Positions 17,822-27,819 of a stretch of DNA of 64,000 nucleotides are shown here, piece by piece. A program made the translations under genes and the position numbers. Each line of letters begins with the position of its first letter. The first letter of the stretch is position 1. The stretch is from Bacteroidales bacterium (GTDB lineage Bacteria > Bacteroidota > Bacteroidia > Bacteroidales > WCHB1-69), in contig JAFPVR010000071.1 of the NCBI GenBank assembly GCA_017395245.1, positions 1 to 64,000 of the forward strand. The letters run 5' to 3'. The notes below the pieces were generated by a model, which worked only from the letters and a program-made list of their open reading frames with translations, searched no databases and was not told where the DNA came from.

Positions 17822-19087
17822 ATGTCAGTAATCAAACCCTTTAGAGGATTCCGTCCTCCGAAAGAAATCGTTGAAAAGTTAGCCTCACGTCCGTACGACG
17901 TGCTGAACTCCGAAGAGGCCCGCAAGGAGTGCGAAGGCAACCCCTACAGCCTGCTGCACGTCACCAAGGCCGAAATCGACCTGCCCGTCGGCACCGACGA
18001 GCATTCCCTGGAAGTTTATCTCCAGGTGGTGAAGAACTACAACAGCTTCAAGGATTACGGCTGGTTGGTTCAGGACAAAGAGGAGAAACTCTACATCTAT
18101 GCCCAGAGCATGAACCCCACCGCCGCCGACGCCCACTGGCAGTACGGCATCGTGGCCTGCGCCTGGAGCGAGGACTACGTCAACAAAATCATCAAGAAAC
18201 ACGAGCTCACCCGTAAGGACAAGGAAGAAGACCGCATGAAACACGTGCGCATCACCAACGCCAACGTGGAGCCGGTGTTTTTCGCCTACCCCGCCGTGGC
18301 CCGCATCGACGAGATTGTGGCTTCCGTGACTGCCAAGGCCCCCATCTATGACTTCATCGCCAAGGAAGACGGCTTCGGCCACCGTTTCTGGGTCATCGAC
18401 GACCGCGCCCTCATCGACGAATTAGTGGAACTGTTCGCCACCAAGGTGCCCGCCATGTACATCGCCGACGGCCATCACCGCAGCGCCGCCGCCGCCCTCG
18501 TGGGCCAGGAGAAGAAGGAGCATAACCCCAACCACACCGGCAAGGAGGAGTACAACTACTTCATGACTGTCATCTTCCCTGACAACCAACTCAACATCAT
18601 CGACTACAACCGTGTGGTGAAAGACCTCAACGGCCTGAGCAAGGAGCAATTCCTCAACGCCGTCAGCGAGACGTACGAGGTGGAAGACATGGGCACGGAA
18701 ATCTACAAGCCCAGCAAGCTGCATGAATTCAGCATGTACCTCGACGGCCACTGGTACAAGATGAACGCCAAACCCGGCACCTTCAACGACAGTGACCCCA
18801 TCGGCGTTTTGGATGTCACCATCCTCAGCAACCTGGTGCTCGACAAGATTCTGGACATCAAGGATCTGCGTACCGACAAGCGCATCGATTTCGTGGGCGG
18901 TATCCGTGGCCTCGGCGAACTCAAACGCCGTGTTGACAATGGTGAAATGAAGGTGGCCTTCGCGCTCTACCCCGTTTCAATGAAGCAGATTATCGACATC
19001 GCCGACACCGGCAACATCATGCCCCCCAAGACCACCTGGTTCGAGCCGAAACTTCGCTCCGGCCTTGTGATCCACGAACTGGCTTAA
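17822..19087 (+). CDS. DUF1015 family protein, 421 aa
   Basis: Full-length DUF1015 protein: N-terminal IKPFRGFRPPKEIVEKLASRPYDVLN, the central IADGHHRSAAA motif (near residue 219) and the C-terminal GGIRGLGELKRRVDNGEMKVAF block. In other genomes the family often lies beside serA/serC and has been linked to serine metabolism; those neighbours are absent here, so I do not assign a reaction. The H-H-R motif is the best candidate for an active site. The next gene starts 3 bp after its stop, so the two are probably co-transcribed. Confidence 0.88.
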   Translation: MSVIKPFRGFRPPKEIVEKLASRPYDVLNSEEARKECEGNPYSLLHVTKAEIDLPVGTDEHSLEVYLQVVKNYNSFKDYGWLVQDKEEKLYIYAQSMNPTAADAHWQYGIVACAWSEDYVNKIIKKHELTRKDKEEDRMKHVRITNANVEPVFFAYPAVARIDEIVASVTAKAPIYDFIAKEDGFGHRFWVIDDRALIDELVELFATKVPAMYIADGHHRSAAAALVGQEKKEHNPNHTGKEEYNYFMTVIFPDNQLNIIDYNRVVKDLNGLSKEQFLNAVSETYEVEDMGTEIYKPSKLHEFSMYLDGHWYKMNAKPGTFNDSDPIGVLDVTILSNLVLDKILDIKDLRTDKRIDFVGGIRGLGELKRRVDNGEMKVAFALYPVSMKQIIDIADTGNIMPPKTTWFEPKLRSGLVIHELA

Positions 19088-19090
19088 TCA

Positions 19091-20023
19091 ATGTACAAGG
19101 TACCCGTTTTACTCGTATTGTACAACCGGATAGAGGAGGCGCACGACGTGTTCCAAGTGTTGCGCACAGTGCAGCCCACCCAGTTGTACGTGGCTGGCGA
19201 CGCGCCCAAGCCCGGTTCCGTCCTCGACAGGATGCGCACCTACCAGACCCGCGCCGTCATCCAGCCCGAGTGGCCGTGCCAACTTCACACCTTATGGCAG
19301 GACAATCATCTGGGCAAGTCCCGGATGATTGCCACCGCCATTAAGTGGTTCTTCGAGCACGAGGACGAAGGGGTCATCCTCTTCGAGGACACCGTACCCG
19401 GTTACGACTTCTTCCCCTACTGCGAACAGCTGTTGGAGAAATACCGCAACGACAAGCGGATTTACAGCATCGGCGGCTTCTACTGGCGCCACCGCAGCCG
19501 TAAACGCTACAAAAAGCGCATGAAGCACGGCGAATCGTCCTACTTTTTCTCCGCCTATGCCTCCACATGGGGTTTCGCCACTTGGAAGAACCGCATGTCG
19601 GATTTCACCCTCTCGATGGATTCTTACGACAAGGAAGGTTTCGAGAAGATGATTGAACCGTACATGAAAAAACGGAAACAGAAAAACTATTGGATGAACC
19701 GCTTCAGCGTGCTCAAGAAGTACAACGCCACCTACTGGGACTACCAGTATAATTTCCATGTGTGGGCTCACCAGGGCCTCTGCATCACCCCATACCTGAA
19801 CCTGGTGTCGAACGTGGGCTTCCGCAAGCAGGCCAAGCGCAAGATCCGCCGGATGAAGCGCAACGCCTACCCCATCATGCCGCTCGTCCATCCCGAAGGG
19901 GAAATTCAACAGGACTTTTCCGAGGACCGCTACATGTTCCGGCACATCTTCAAGCGCGCGTTCGTCTCGTTGTTCCACCGCTGGCTCGACGAATTGGAAA
20001 CCGACACACTCAACAAAATTTAA
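19091..20023 (+). CDS. HlpA-like GT-A glycosyltransferase family protein, 310 aa
   Basis: The sequence follows the nucleotide-diphospho-sugar transferase family once called hemolytic protein HlpA: an N-terminal VLLVLYNRIEEAHDVFQVLR strand-helix, then LYVAGDAPKPG, EGVILFEDTVPGYDFFPYCEQLLEKY, SYFFSAYASTWGFATWKNR, and LNLVSNVGF near the end. In relatives I recall, the acidic motif reads EDD; here it is EDT, so one metal-ligand candidate is changed. Probably cytoplasmic and acting on a surface glycan. It sits between the DUF1015 and YitT genes. Confidence 0.72.
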   Translation: MYKVPVLLVLYNRIEEAHDVFQVLRTVQPTQLYVAGDAPKPGSVLDRMRTYQTRAVIQPEWPCQLHTLWQDNHLGKSRMIATAIKWFFEHEDEGVILFEDTVPGYDFFPYCEQLLEKYRNDKRIYSIGGFYWRHRSRKRYKKRMKHGESSYFFSAYASTWGFATWKNRMSDFTLSMDSYDKEGFEKMIEPYMKKRKQKNYWMNRFSVLKKYNATYWDYQYNFHVWAHQGLCITPYLNLVSNVGFRKQAKRKIRRMKRNAYPIMPLVHPEGEIQQDFSEDRYMFRHIFKRAFVSLFHRWLDELETDTLNKI

Positions 20024-20032
20024 CCAACCGAT

Positions 20033-20905
20033 ATGGGCAACAAGCTGACAGCCAAGAAAGTATTTGAGGAGATTAAGAGTTACTTCTTCATCTTCTTAGG
20101 GCTTGCGCTGTTCACGTTCGGATGGTCGGCGTTCCTGACGCCCTACGAGGTTTCGGGCGGCGGTGTGGCGGGCGCGGCCTCCATCCTCTACTTCGCCACC
20201 AAATTCCCCATCGGCATCACCACGTTCGTACTCAACGCCATCCTCATCGCCATCGCATGGAAGGTGTTGGGCACGAAATTTTGCGTCAACTCGCTGATTT
20301 GCACGGTGGTGATGAGCGGTTTCTTCGCCTTGTTCCAGCCAATGTTCCCCCAACCGATTGTGGATGACATGTTCATGAGCGTCATCATCGGCTCGGCCCT
20401 CGCGGCCTGCGGCATCGGCATGACCATCAACTGGGGCGGCAACACCGGCGGCATCGACATCATCGCGCTCATGATTGGCAAGTACCGCAACATCTCCTAC
20501 GGCCGTGTGAGCCTTTTCGCCAATATCGTCATCGTGGGCAGCTCCTATTTTGTGCTCCACGACGTGCAGAAACTGGTTTACAGCTTTGTGGTGCTCATCG
20601 TCTCCATCATCGTCTCCGACCTAGTCATCGACGGCTACCGGCAGACCTACCAGTTCATGGTTTTCTCGCAAAAGAGCCACGAAATCGCACAGAACATCAA
20701 CACCAAGCTGCACCGCGGAGCCACTTTCCTCAAAGGCTACGGCTCCTACAACCAACAGGAGAGCGACGTGCTGCTCATTGTGGCACACCGGACTGACAAG
20801 GGCGACATCACCCGAATAATCAAGGAGATAGACCCGACAGCGTTCATCACCATCTCCAAGACTGCCAGCGTATTCGGCAAGAACTTCGACAATATTAAAA
20901 TATGA
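20033..20905 (+). CDS. YitT family membrane protein (DUF161 + DUF2179), 290 aa
   Basis: Five or six hydrophobic helices in residues 15-200 include the family signature FLTPYEVSGGGVAGAASIL and the GNTGGIDIIALMIGKY repeat. A cytosolic DUF2179 domain of about 80 residues follows (HRGATFLKGYGSYNQQESDVLLIVAHR), ending KTASVFGKNFDNIKI. It may be a small-molecule transporter; the substrate is unknown. Its stop overlaps the start of ispE by 4 bp (ATGA). Confidence 0.9.
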   Translation: MGNKLTAKKVFEEIKSYFFIFLGLALFTFGWSAFLTPYEVSGGGVAGAASILYFATKFPIGITTFVLNAILIAIAWKVLGTKFCVNSLICTVVMSGFFALFQPMFPQPIVDDMFMSVIIGSALAACGIGMTINWGGNTGGIDIIALMIGKYRNISYGRVSLFANIVIVGSSYFVLHDVQKLVYSFVVLIVSIIVSDLVIDGYRQTYQFMVFSQKSHEIAQNINTKLHRGATFLKGYGSYNQQESDVLLIVAHRTDKGDITRIIKEIDPTAFITISKTASVFGKNFDNIKI

Positions 20906-21687
20906 AGAAGGATTTCCCTACCTTAAATGCGTTTATAACCGCCAAAATCAACCTTGGCTTGCAAATTGTACGCAAACGCAAGGATGGTTACCACGATCTT
21001 CAAACGGTATTTTACCCGACAAGCTTCTATCACGACATCATGACCCTCACGCCTTGCTCGGCAGAATTCGAATTCGAGTTGGAGAGTGGGGAAGATTTGG
21101 GACCGTCCGATAACAATCTGTGTGTAAAGGCGTTTCGCTTGCTTCAGCAAGATTATGGCATTGAAGGCGTGCATTTGTATCTGGACAAAGGCATTCCCAC
21201 AGGCGCAGGTTTAGGCGGCGGCTCCGCCGATGCAGCCTTCACTCTCAAATTGTTGGTCGACGCCTTTCAGCTGCCCGTCACGGAGGAACAAATGCTGCAT
21301 TACGCCCTGCAATTGGGCAGCGACGTGCCGTTTTTTCTGTACAATCAGCCGATGTATGCCACCGGCCGCGGCGAGGTGATGACCCCCGTTGACTTGGACC
21401 TCTCCGCATATCAGTTAAAAATCGTTAAACCTGACATTCACGTCTCCACGAAGGAGGCTTACGCCGGCATCACCCCGAAAGAATCCAACATATTCTTGCC
21501 CAATGTTTTGCAAATGGATGTATCAACCTGGAAAGACGTGGTTGTCAATGATTTCGAGGAATCGGTGTTTGCAAAGCACCCGAAATTAAGGGAAATTAAG
21601 GAGGCTTTCTACCGCGACGGCGCCCTCTACGCCAGCATGTCGGGCAGCGGATCTGCCGTTTTCGGGATATTTCCTGTAACCAAATAA
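20902..21687 (+). CDS. ispE: 4-diphosphocytidyl-2-C-methyl-D-erythritol kinase, 261 aa
   Basis: GHMP kinase of the MEP isoprenoid pathway; phosphorylates CDP-methylerythritol at the 2-hydroxyl. The N-terminus has AKINLGLQIVRKRKDGYHDLQTVF; the ATP-binding loop PTGAGLGGGSADAAF is near residues 96-110; the C-terminal motif is MSGSGSAVFGIF. Slightly short for the family (typically 270-290), with a compact C-terminus. It supplies the same pathway that feeds uppS and uppP elsewhere in the window. Confidence 0.94.
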   Translation: MKKDFPTLNAFITAKINLGLQIVRKRKDGYHDLQTVFYPTSFYHDIMTLTPCSAEFEFELESGEDLGPSDNNLCVKAFRLLQQDYGIEGVHLYLDKGIPTGAGLGGGSADAAFTLKLLVDAFQLPVTEEQMLHYALQLGSDVPFFLYNQPMYATGRGEVMTPVDLDLSAYQLKIVKPDIHVSTKEAYAGITPKESNIFLPNVLQMDVSTWKDVVVNDFEESVFAKHPKLREIKEAFYRDGALYASMSGSGSAVFGIFPVTK

Positions 21688-21800
21688 TTTTGCCCTACCG
21701 AGCTCTTGCCCCTCCGGGATTTTGCTCTACCGAGCTCTTGCCCCTCCGGGGCCGCTCAAGGAAATTATTTGTCTTTTGACCTTTGACCCTACATAACCAA
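21688..21800. repeat. GAGCTCTTGCCCCT-type intergenic repeat, 1.5 copies plus TGACCTT heptamers
   Basis: TACCGAGCTCTTGCCCCTCC occurs twice (from about 21699 and from about 21731). The second copy continues into GGGGCCGCTCAAGGAAA, then TGTCTTTTGACCTTTGACCC. The same element occurs inverted at 49385-49465 after the RND permease gene. Confidence 0.75.
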
Positions 21801-21808
21801 TAATTTTG

Positions 21809-21816
21809 TACTTTTG
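21809..21816 (+). promoter_or_regulatory. -7 box (TACTTTTG)
   Basis: Located 18 bp before ftsX, with a TTTG at 21782-21785 as a possible -33 element. Promoter of the ftsX-DUF3098-uppP-truB operon. Confidence 0.6.
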
Positions 21817-21833
21817 CGGCCAAAATTCCGATA

Positions 21834-22721
21834 ATGGCAAACAACTATCCAGACACCATTGACAGCATTACGAAAGCGCGGCTCCGGCTGTCAACTTTCG
21901 GCTCCATATTCAGCATCGCGCTCACCATGTTCTTCATCGGGGCGCTTGCCTTTTTTGCCTTTTTCTCAATGAGATACCTCCAAAATCTATCCCAAAAGAT
22001 TGAGATGGAGGTCCTTTTCTACTCCGACATCAAGGAGGCCGACATCGATGCCTTGGAGAAGCAAATCAAGCTGAAACCTTACATTGAAAACTCGCGGGTT
22101 TCGTCACGGGAAGAGAACACACGCACCGCGCAGCAGATTATCGGCAGCAACTACACCGAGGTCATCTCCAACCCCATCAACGCCTCCATCATCATCAATG
22201 TGAAACCGGAATACGCCAACTCCGACTCCCTTAACATGATTTCCAAGGAGCTGAAACGCAATCCGATTGTCCAAGACGTTGATTATCCGGACTTTATCGT
22301 AAAATCCATCAGCAACAACTTCAAGAAGATACAGTGGGTAATTCTGGCCATTTGCCTTGTCTTCATGGTGATTTCCATGCTGTTGGTGGCCAATTGCATC
22401 CGGCTGAACATATTCGACAAACGGTTCAACATCAAGAGTATGCTGTTGGTCGGCGCAACCCCGAAATTCGTGCGCAGGCCGTTCGTCACCAAGGGAATGC
22501 TGCAAGGCGTATGGGGCGGCATCATCGCCGTAGTCCTGCTCGCACTGCTGCTGCTCTACGGCAACAACATGGCCCCCGATTTCGTCGATTTCTCGGCCAT
22601 GCTCTATATCGTCATCATCCTCGCCGCCGTGCTGCTTTTCAGCATGCTGTTCACCATGGTCATCTCGGCCATCTCCGTTAACCGCTACATCCGCATCAAT
22701 GACGAGCGACTTTATCTGTAA
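21834..22721 (+). CDS. ftsX: Cell-division protein FtsX, 295 aa
   Basis: FtsX is the membrane half of the FtsEX complex, which activates peptidoglycan hydrolases at the septum. One N-terminal TM (about 22-46) is followed by a periplasmic domain (about 47-165) and three C-terminal TMs with the family motif RLNIFDKRFNIKSMLLVGATPKFVRRPFVTKGMLQG. The length is normal. FtsE is not in this window. It is the first gene of a cluster conserved in Bacteroidetes (ftsX-DUF3098-uppP-truB). Confidence 0.93.
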   Translation: MANNYPDTIDSITKARLRLSTFGSIFSIALTMFFIGALAFFAFFSMRYLQNLSQKIEMEVLFYSDIKEADIDALEKQIKLKPYIENSRVSSREENTRTAQQIIGSNYTEVISNPINASIIINVKPEYANSDSLNMISKELKRNPIVQDVDYPDFIVKSISNNFKKIQWVILAICLVFMVISMLLVANCIRLNIFDKRFNIKSMLLVGATPKFVRRPFVTKGMLQGVWGGIIAVVLLALLLLYGNNMAPDFVDFSAMLYIVIILAAVLLFSMLFTMVISAISVNRYIRINDERLYL

Positions 22722-22742
22722 ATTAATAACATTCAAAACAAT

Positions 22743-23027
22743 ATGAGTACAAATTCCAACAATACCGAAAAGATGGAAAACGTGAAAGGCAACCGTCCGC
22801 CGTTGTTTCGCAAAATGAACTACATCCTGATGGGAGTCGGTGCACTGCTGCTGCTCATCGGCTACATCTGCCTTAGTGGCGGCAAAGTCCCGGACGAGGT
22901 CTTCGACGGCGAAATCTTCAACACGCGCCGCATTGTGGTCGCCCCTATCCTGATTTTCCTCGGACTGGCCACTGAAATCGTAGCCATCATGTGGCATCCC
23001 AAAGCCCCGAAAACCGACAACGAATAA
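22743..23027 (+). CDS. DUF3098 small membrane protein, 94 aa
   Basis: Two predicted TM helices (about 25-43 and 62-80) separated by GGKVPDEVFDGEIFNTRRIVVAP, the DUF3098 signature. The N-terminus is polar. Function unknown, but it is almost always encoded between ftsX and uppP in Bacteroidetes, suggesting a role near cell-wall synthesis or division. Confidence 0.88.
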   Translation: MSTNSNNTEKMENVKGNRPPLFRKMNYILMGVGALLLLIGYICLSGGKVPDEVFDGEIFNTRRIVVAPILIFLGLATEIVAIMWHPKAPKTDNE

Positions 23028-23036
23028 GCCTTCAAT

Positions 23037-23861
23037 ATGAGCTGGTTAGAAGCCTTAATCCTTGGTATCGTTCAAGGATTGACTGAATTTCTGCCCGTAA
23101 GCAGTAGCGGGCATCTCACTATTTTGTCCAACCTCTTCGGGCTGGAAGGCGAATCCAACCTGACGATGATTGTCGCGCTGCACGTGGCTACCGTGCTCAG
23201 CACGCTGGTTATCCTGTGGAAGGAAGTCGTCTGGATTTTCAAGGATTTGTTCACCAAACAGTCGTGGAAAAGTTACTCCGGACTGAACGAGGGCACCCGT
23301 TTTGCCATCAACATCCTGATTTCCATGATTCCCATCGGCATTGTGGGTGTTTTCTTTAAGGACACCGTGGAGGAAATCTTCGGCTCCGGGCTGCTGATTG
23401 TCGGCATTATGCTGTTGGTCACGGCAGCATTGCTGGCTTTCTCCTATTTCGCCAAACCTCGCCAGCGTGAGGAGATTTCCCCACTGCACGCCTTCATCAT
23501 CGGTATCGGGCAGGCGGTGGCCGTGCTGCCGGGTCTGTCGCGTTCGGGAACCACCATCGCCACAGGTCTGCTCCTCGGCAACAAGAAGGAGCGGATGGCG
23601 CAGTTCTCCTTCCTGATGGTCATCCCGCCGGTCTTGGGCGAAGCCCTTTTGGACGTAATGGACATCGCCGATAAAGGCTTTAGCACCGCCATGGACGGCA
23701 TCTCGCCGGCGGCGCTCATCATCGGTTTCCTCGCCGCGTTCATCACGGGATGTGCCGCCTGCAAATGGATGATCAACATCGTGAAGAAGGGCAAACTCAT
23801 CTGGTTCGCCGTTTACTGCGTGATTATCGGCATCCTGGCCATCGTTCTCAGCCAATTATGA
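23037..23861 (+). CDS. uppP: Undecaprenyl-diphosphatase, 274 aa
   Basis: BacA/UppP integral membrane phosphatase that recycles undecaprenyl diphosphate to the monophosphate carrier. Both conserved motifs are intact: [15 protein letters not shown] near residues 13-27 and [15 protein letters not shown] near 165. About eight TM helices. It overlaps truB by 4 bp (ATGA). Confidence 0.95.
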   Translation: MSWLEALILGIVQGLTEFLPVSSSGHLTILSNLFGLEGESNLTMIVALHVATVLSTLVILWKEVVWIFKDLFTKQSWKSYSGLNEGTRFAINILISMIPIGIVGVFFKDTVEEIFGSGLLIVGIMLLVTAALLAFSYFAKPRQREEISPLHAFIIGIGQAVAVLPGLSRSGTTIATGLLLGNKKERMAQFSFLMVIPPVLGEALLDVMDIADKGFSTAMDGISPAALIIGFLAAFITGCAACKWMINIVKKGKLIWFAVYCVIIGILAIVLSQL

Positions 23862-24610
23862 GAGAGAACCAGAAGTTCCAACATGTCTCCTTCGATTTGC
23901 CCGGGTTAGACATCAACCCGGAGGGCGACCTTTTGCTGATTGACAAGCCTTACAACTGCACGTCGTTCGATGTGGTGGGCAAGGTGCGCAAGATGGCGAC
24001 GAAAATCGCTGGACACCACGTAAAGGTAGGCCACGCCGGCACACTTGACCCCTTAGCCACCGGGCTGCTGATCATCTGCGTTGGCAAGATGACCAAGCAA
24101 GTGGACACGTTGCAGACGCAGGAGAAGACTTATACGGGCACGTTCCGCATGGGCGCGACAACCCCGAGTTTCGATATGGAGAAGCCCATCGATGCCACCT
24201 ACCCCTACGAACACATCACCCGCGAGATGGCCGAGGAAGCCGTCCGCGCTCTCACGGGTGACATCCAGCAGATTCCGCCGGTGTTCTCCGCCGTGAAACA
24301 CCAGGGCGAACGCGCCTACCTTATCGCCCGTCGCGGCGACGAGGCACAACTCACCGCCAAGAATATCACCATTTACGAGTTCGAAATCACCCGTTTCGAG
24401 CTGCCGGACATCGACTTCCGTGTCCGCTGCTCCAAAGGCACCTACATCCGCGCCCTCGCCCGCGACTTCGGCACCGCGCTCAACAGCGGAGCTCACCTCA
24501 CCGCACTGCGGAGGACCCGCATTGGCAGCCTCTGCGTGGAAGACGCAATAGTGCCGGTGATCAAGGAGCGGGACGGGGAAACGGTCCCGCCAACGCCGGT
24601 ACGGGAATGA
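23858..24610 (+). CDS. truB: tRNA pseudouridine-55 synthase TruB, 250 aa
   Basis: The ATG at 23858 overlaps the uppP stop and gives MRENQKF; the frame continues 36 codons upstream inside uppP but not as TruB sequence. The catalytic Asp is in [12 protein letters not shown] (near residue 55), with [15 protein letters not shown] and [15 protein letters not shown] further on. It modifies U55 in the T-loop of tRNAs. The last residues (TPVRE) and the TGA stop are encoded by the first units of the 22-bp tandem array that follows, so the natural C-terminus may have been replaced by repeat sequence. Confidence 0.94.
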   Translation: MRENQKFQHVSFDLPGLDINPEGDLLLIDKPYNCTSFDVVGKVRKMATKIAGHHVKVGHAGTLDPLATGLLIICVGKMTKQVDTLQTQEKTYTGTFRMGATTPSFDMEKPIDATYPYEHITREMAEEAVRALTGDIQQIPPVFSAVKHQGERAYLIARRGDEAQLTAKNITIYEFEITRFELPDIDFRVRCSKGTYIRALARDFGTALNSGAHLTALRRTRIGSLCVEDAIVPVIKERDGETVPPTPVRE

Positions 24611-24781
24611 GCAAACGCCGGTGCGGGAATGAGCAAACGCCGGTGCGGGAATGAGCAAACGCCCATGCAGGAATGAGCAAACTCCCGTGCAGGAATGAGC
24701 CGACGAACATGGGTTTATAGGCAAATGAACCTATGTTCATAAGCTAACGAACCTATGTTCATGGGCCGACAAAACCATGTG
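24584..24781. repeat. 22-bp tandem array, nine progressively diverged units
   Basis: Units start at 24584, 24606, 24628, 24650, 24672, 24694, 24716, 24738 and 24760. Units 2 and 3 are identical (AATGAGCAAACGCCGGTGCG plus GG); later units drift to CATAAGCTAACGAACCTATG plus TT but keep a common skeleton nATnnGCnnAC. The first unit lies inside truB and the truB stop is in the second. There are no spacers, so it is not CRISPR. Confidence 0.85.
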
Positions 24782-24791
24782 ATTCGCTAAA

Positions 24792-24831
24792 CAAAAAAAG
24801 TGAGACATCGGCATTCATGCCAACGTCTCAC
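24792..24831 (-). terminator. Intrinsic terminator of atpDC (minus strand)
   Basis: GTGAGAC (24800-24806) pairs with GTCTCAC (24825-24831) with an inner GGCAT/ATGCC stem. On the minus strand the hairpin is followed by seven T residues (24793-24799). It lies beyond the 30-bp repeats, so these would be transcribed as part of the atpDC 3' UTR. Confidence 0.7.
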
Positions 24832-24839
24832 ATCTTACG

Positions 24840-24965
24840 TCTTTACGTCGTTCGGCAGGAATGCCGAACCTCCTAAAACGTTCGGGAGGAATGCCGAACC
24901 TCCTAAAACGTTCGGGAGGAATGCCGCTTCTCCTAAAACGTTCGGCAGGAATGCCGAAACTCCTA
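24840..24965. repeat. 30-bp tandem array of small hairpins (four units)
   Basis: Units of about 30 bp share AAAACGTTCGG, AGGAATGCCG and a CTCCT end. The two units reading GTTCGGCA ggaa TGCCGAA(C) form self-complementary hairpins; the GGGAGG units pair less well. The period is ten codons, so a plus-strand frame reads FGRNAEPPKT repeatedly, but I do not consider it a gene. The array abuts the 3' end of atpC. Confidence 0.8.
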
Positions 24966-25199
24966 TTCCGCTAGCAGCAACACCTTGTCGTGGCTGACTT
25001 CCACCACGCCGCCGCGGATGTCGAAGAACTGCGGCTGACCCTGCTCGTCCTCAACCTTCACGCGGCCCTCTTTCAGGGCGGAGACCAGCGGGGCATGCGA
25101 CTTCAGAATCTCGAACAAGCCATCGATGCCGGGGAGCTGCACCAGCGCGACATCGCCGGCAAACAGCGTGCTTGTAGGGGTGATGATTTCCAGTCTCAT
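24963..25199 (-). CDS. atpC: ATP synthase F1 epsilon subunit (short form), 78 aa
   Basis: Beta-sandwich domain only: MRLEIITPTSTLFAGDVALVQLPG, GLFEILKSHAPLVSALKEG, then GGVVEVSHDKVLLLAE. The C-terminal inhibitory helical hairpin of typical epsilon (about 130 aa) is absent, as is usual for Bacteroidetes. It lies 6 bp after atpD in the same operon. The stop is at the edge of the 30-bp hairpin array. Confidence 0.93.
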   Translation of the reverse strand: MRLEIITPTSTLFAGDVALVQLPGIDGLFEILKSHAPLVSALKEGRVKVEDEQGQPQFFDIRGGVVEVSHDKVLLLAE

Positions 25200-25205
25200 A
25201 GCGCG

Positions 25206-26855
<1,650 letters not shown>

Positions 26856-26867
26856 TCAAAAAAAGTG

Positions 26868-26875
26868 TATTTTTG
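26868..26875 (+). promoter_or_regulatory. -7 box (TATTTTTG)
   Basis: Fits TAnnTTTG and ends 16 bp before the tRNA-Gly 5' end, a suitable distance for a tRNA promoter. Confidence 0.6.
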
Positions 26876-26891
26876 CCGCCGATTTCAACCA

Positions 26892-26964
<73 letters not shown>

Positions 26965-26967
26965 CTC

Positions 26968-27025
26968 TGTAGAGACGTCACATTGTGGCGTCTCTACGTG
27001 TTTTAAACCCTGCCGCGCGTCTCTA
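26968..27025. repeat. TAGAGACG palindrome behind tRNA-Gly, plus half copy
   Basis: GTAGAGACG (26969-26977) pairs with CGTCTCTAC (26989-26997), 4 bp after the tRNA, followed by GTGTTTT. It may act as the tRNA terminator. A half copy GCGCGTCTCTACA follows from about 27014. Confidence 0.75.
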
Positions 27026-27032
27026 CAACACC

Positions 27033-27067
27033 AAAAAAAACGAAAGGGTGCCCGTGCGGACGCCCTT
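27033..27067 (-). terminator. Intrinsic terminator of infC-rpmI-rplT (minus strand)
   Basis: AAGGGTG (27044-27050) pairs with CGCCCTT (27061-27067) with one wobble. On the minus strand it is followed after 3 nt by eight T residues (27033-27040). Confidence 0.65.
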
Positions 27068-27115
27068 CCTATATGCAAACACTTGTTGACTGATAAAAAC
27101 TTCGGCACTGTCGGC

Positions 27116-27460
27116 TTACTTCACTAAATCGACAATGGCCTTGAATGCCTCAGGATTATTCATCGCGAGGTCGGCGAGAGCCTTGCGGTTGAGCGCAACG
27201 TTCTTCTTTGCCAAATTGCCCATCAGGACAGAGTAGGACATTCCATACTCGCGGGCACCGGCGTTGATACGGGTGATCCACAAGCTGCGGAAGTTTCTCT
27301 TTTTAGCCTTTCTGTCGCGGTAGGCGTATTGCTGGCCTTTCTCCCACGAGTTCACCGCTACGGTCCAGACGTTTTTGCGTTTTCCGAAATAACCGCGGGT
27401 GCGTTTTAAGATTTTCTTTCTTCTTGCTCTTGAAGCAACATGATTGACTGATCTTGACAT
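27116..27460 (-). CDS. rplT: Ribosomal protein bL20, 114 aa
   Basis: Typical bL20: [32 protein letters not shown] at the N-terminus and the [27 protein letters not shown] core, ending [10 protein letters not shown]. Binds 23S rRNA early in 50S assembly and, in other bacteria, represses its own operon. Last gene of infC-rpmI-rplT. Confidence 0.97.
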   Translation of the reverse strand: MSRSVNHVASRARRKKILKRTRGYFGKRKNVWTVAVNSWEKGQQYAYRDRKAKKRNFRSLWITRINAGAREYGMSYSVLMGNLAKKNVALNRKALADLAMNNPEAFKAIVDLVK

Positions 27461-27543
27461 AATCTTTTCTCCTTTCCGTTTACGTCAGTGGCGTTGAAGC
27501 ACTTCGGGAACTGCGCGTAAACATTATTTGTTAATAACTTAAA

Positions 27544-27741
27544 TTAGTACAGTCCCAGCATTTGCTTGACGGTACGATCCAGATTTTGTTCGACAATAGC
27601 GCTGTAAGCCAAGTTACGTTTTCTCTTTTTGGACTTTTTGGTGAGAATGTGGCTATGGTAAGCGTGATGTCTCTTGATTTTGCCGGTGCCGGTAAGGGTG
27701 AATCTCTTCTTGGCAGCGGACTTTGTTTTAATTTTCGGCAT
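27544..27741 (-). CDS. rpmI: Ribosomal protein bL35, 65 aa
   Basis: Small basic protein [20 protein letters not shown] with [24 protein letters not shown], the bL35 pattern, at full length. It lies between infC and rplT, the conserved order. Confidence 0.97.
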   Translation of the reverse strand: MPKIKTKSAAKKRFTLTGTGKIKRHHAYHSHILTKKSKKRKRNLAYSAIVEQNLDRTVKQMLGLY

Positions 27742-27788
27742 TTCTGATAATTTTTAAAGGTTCGTGTATTTAGTGTTTACATATATTT

Positions 27789-27819
27789 CTATTGCCTTTT
27801 GCCTTTTGCCTTTTGCCTA
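27789..27819 (-). repeat. Heptamer array starting at the infC stop (TAGGCAA/AAGGCAA)
   Basis: Reading the minus strand from the infC TAG: TAGGCAA, then AAGGCAA three times, then TAG. The stop codon is the first triplet of unit 1. Confidence 0.8.

Noticed and set aside
20188..20560. Antisense frames in the YitT gene
   Set aside because: Shadows of a clear membrane-protein gene.
24584..24965. Tandem repeats considered as a CRISPR array
   Set aside because: Units of 22 bp and 30 bp are directly adjacent without unique spacers, and no cas gene is nearby.
24800..24997. Open frame of 65 codons with FGRNAEPPKT repeats
   Set aside because: It is explained by the 30-bp period of the hairpin array, overlaps the atpC end on the other strand and lacks a promoter or ribosome-binding site.
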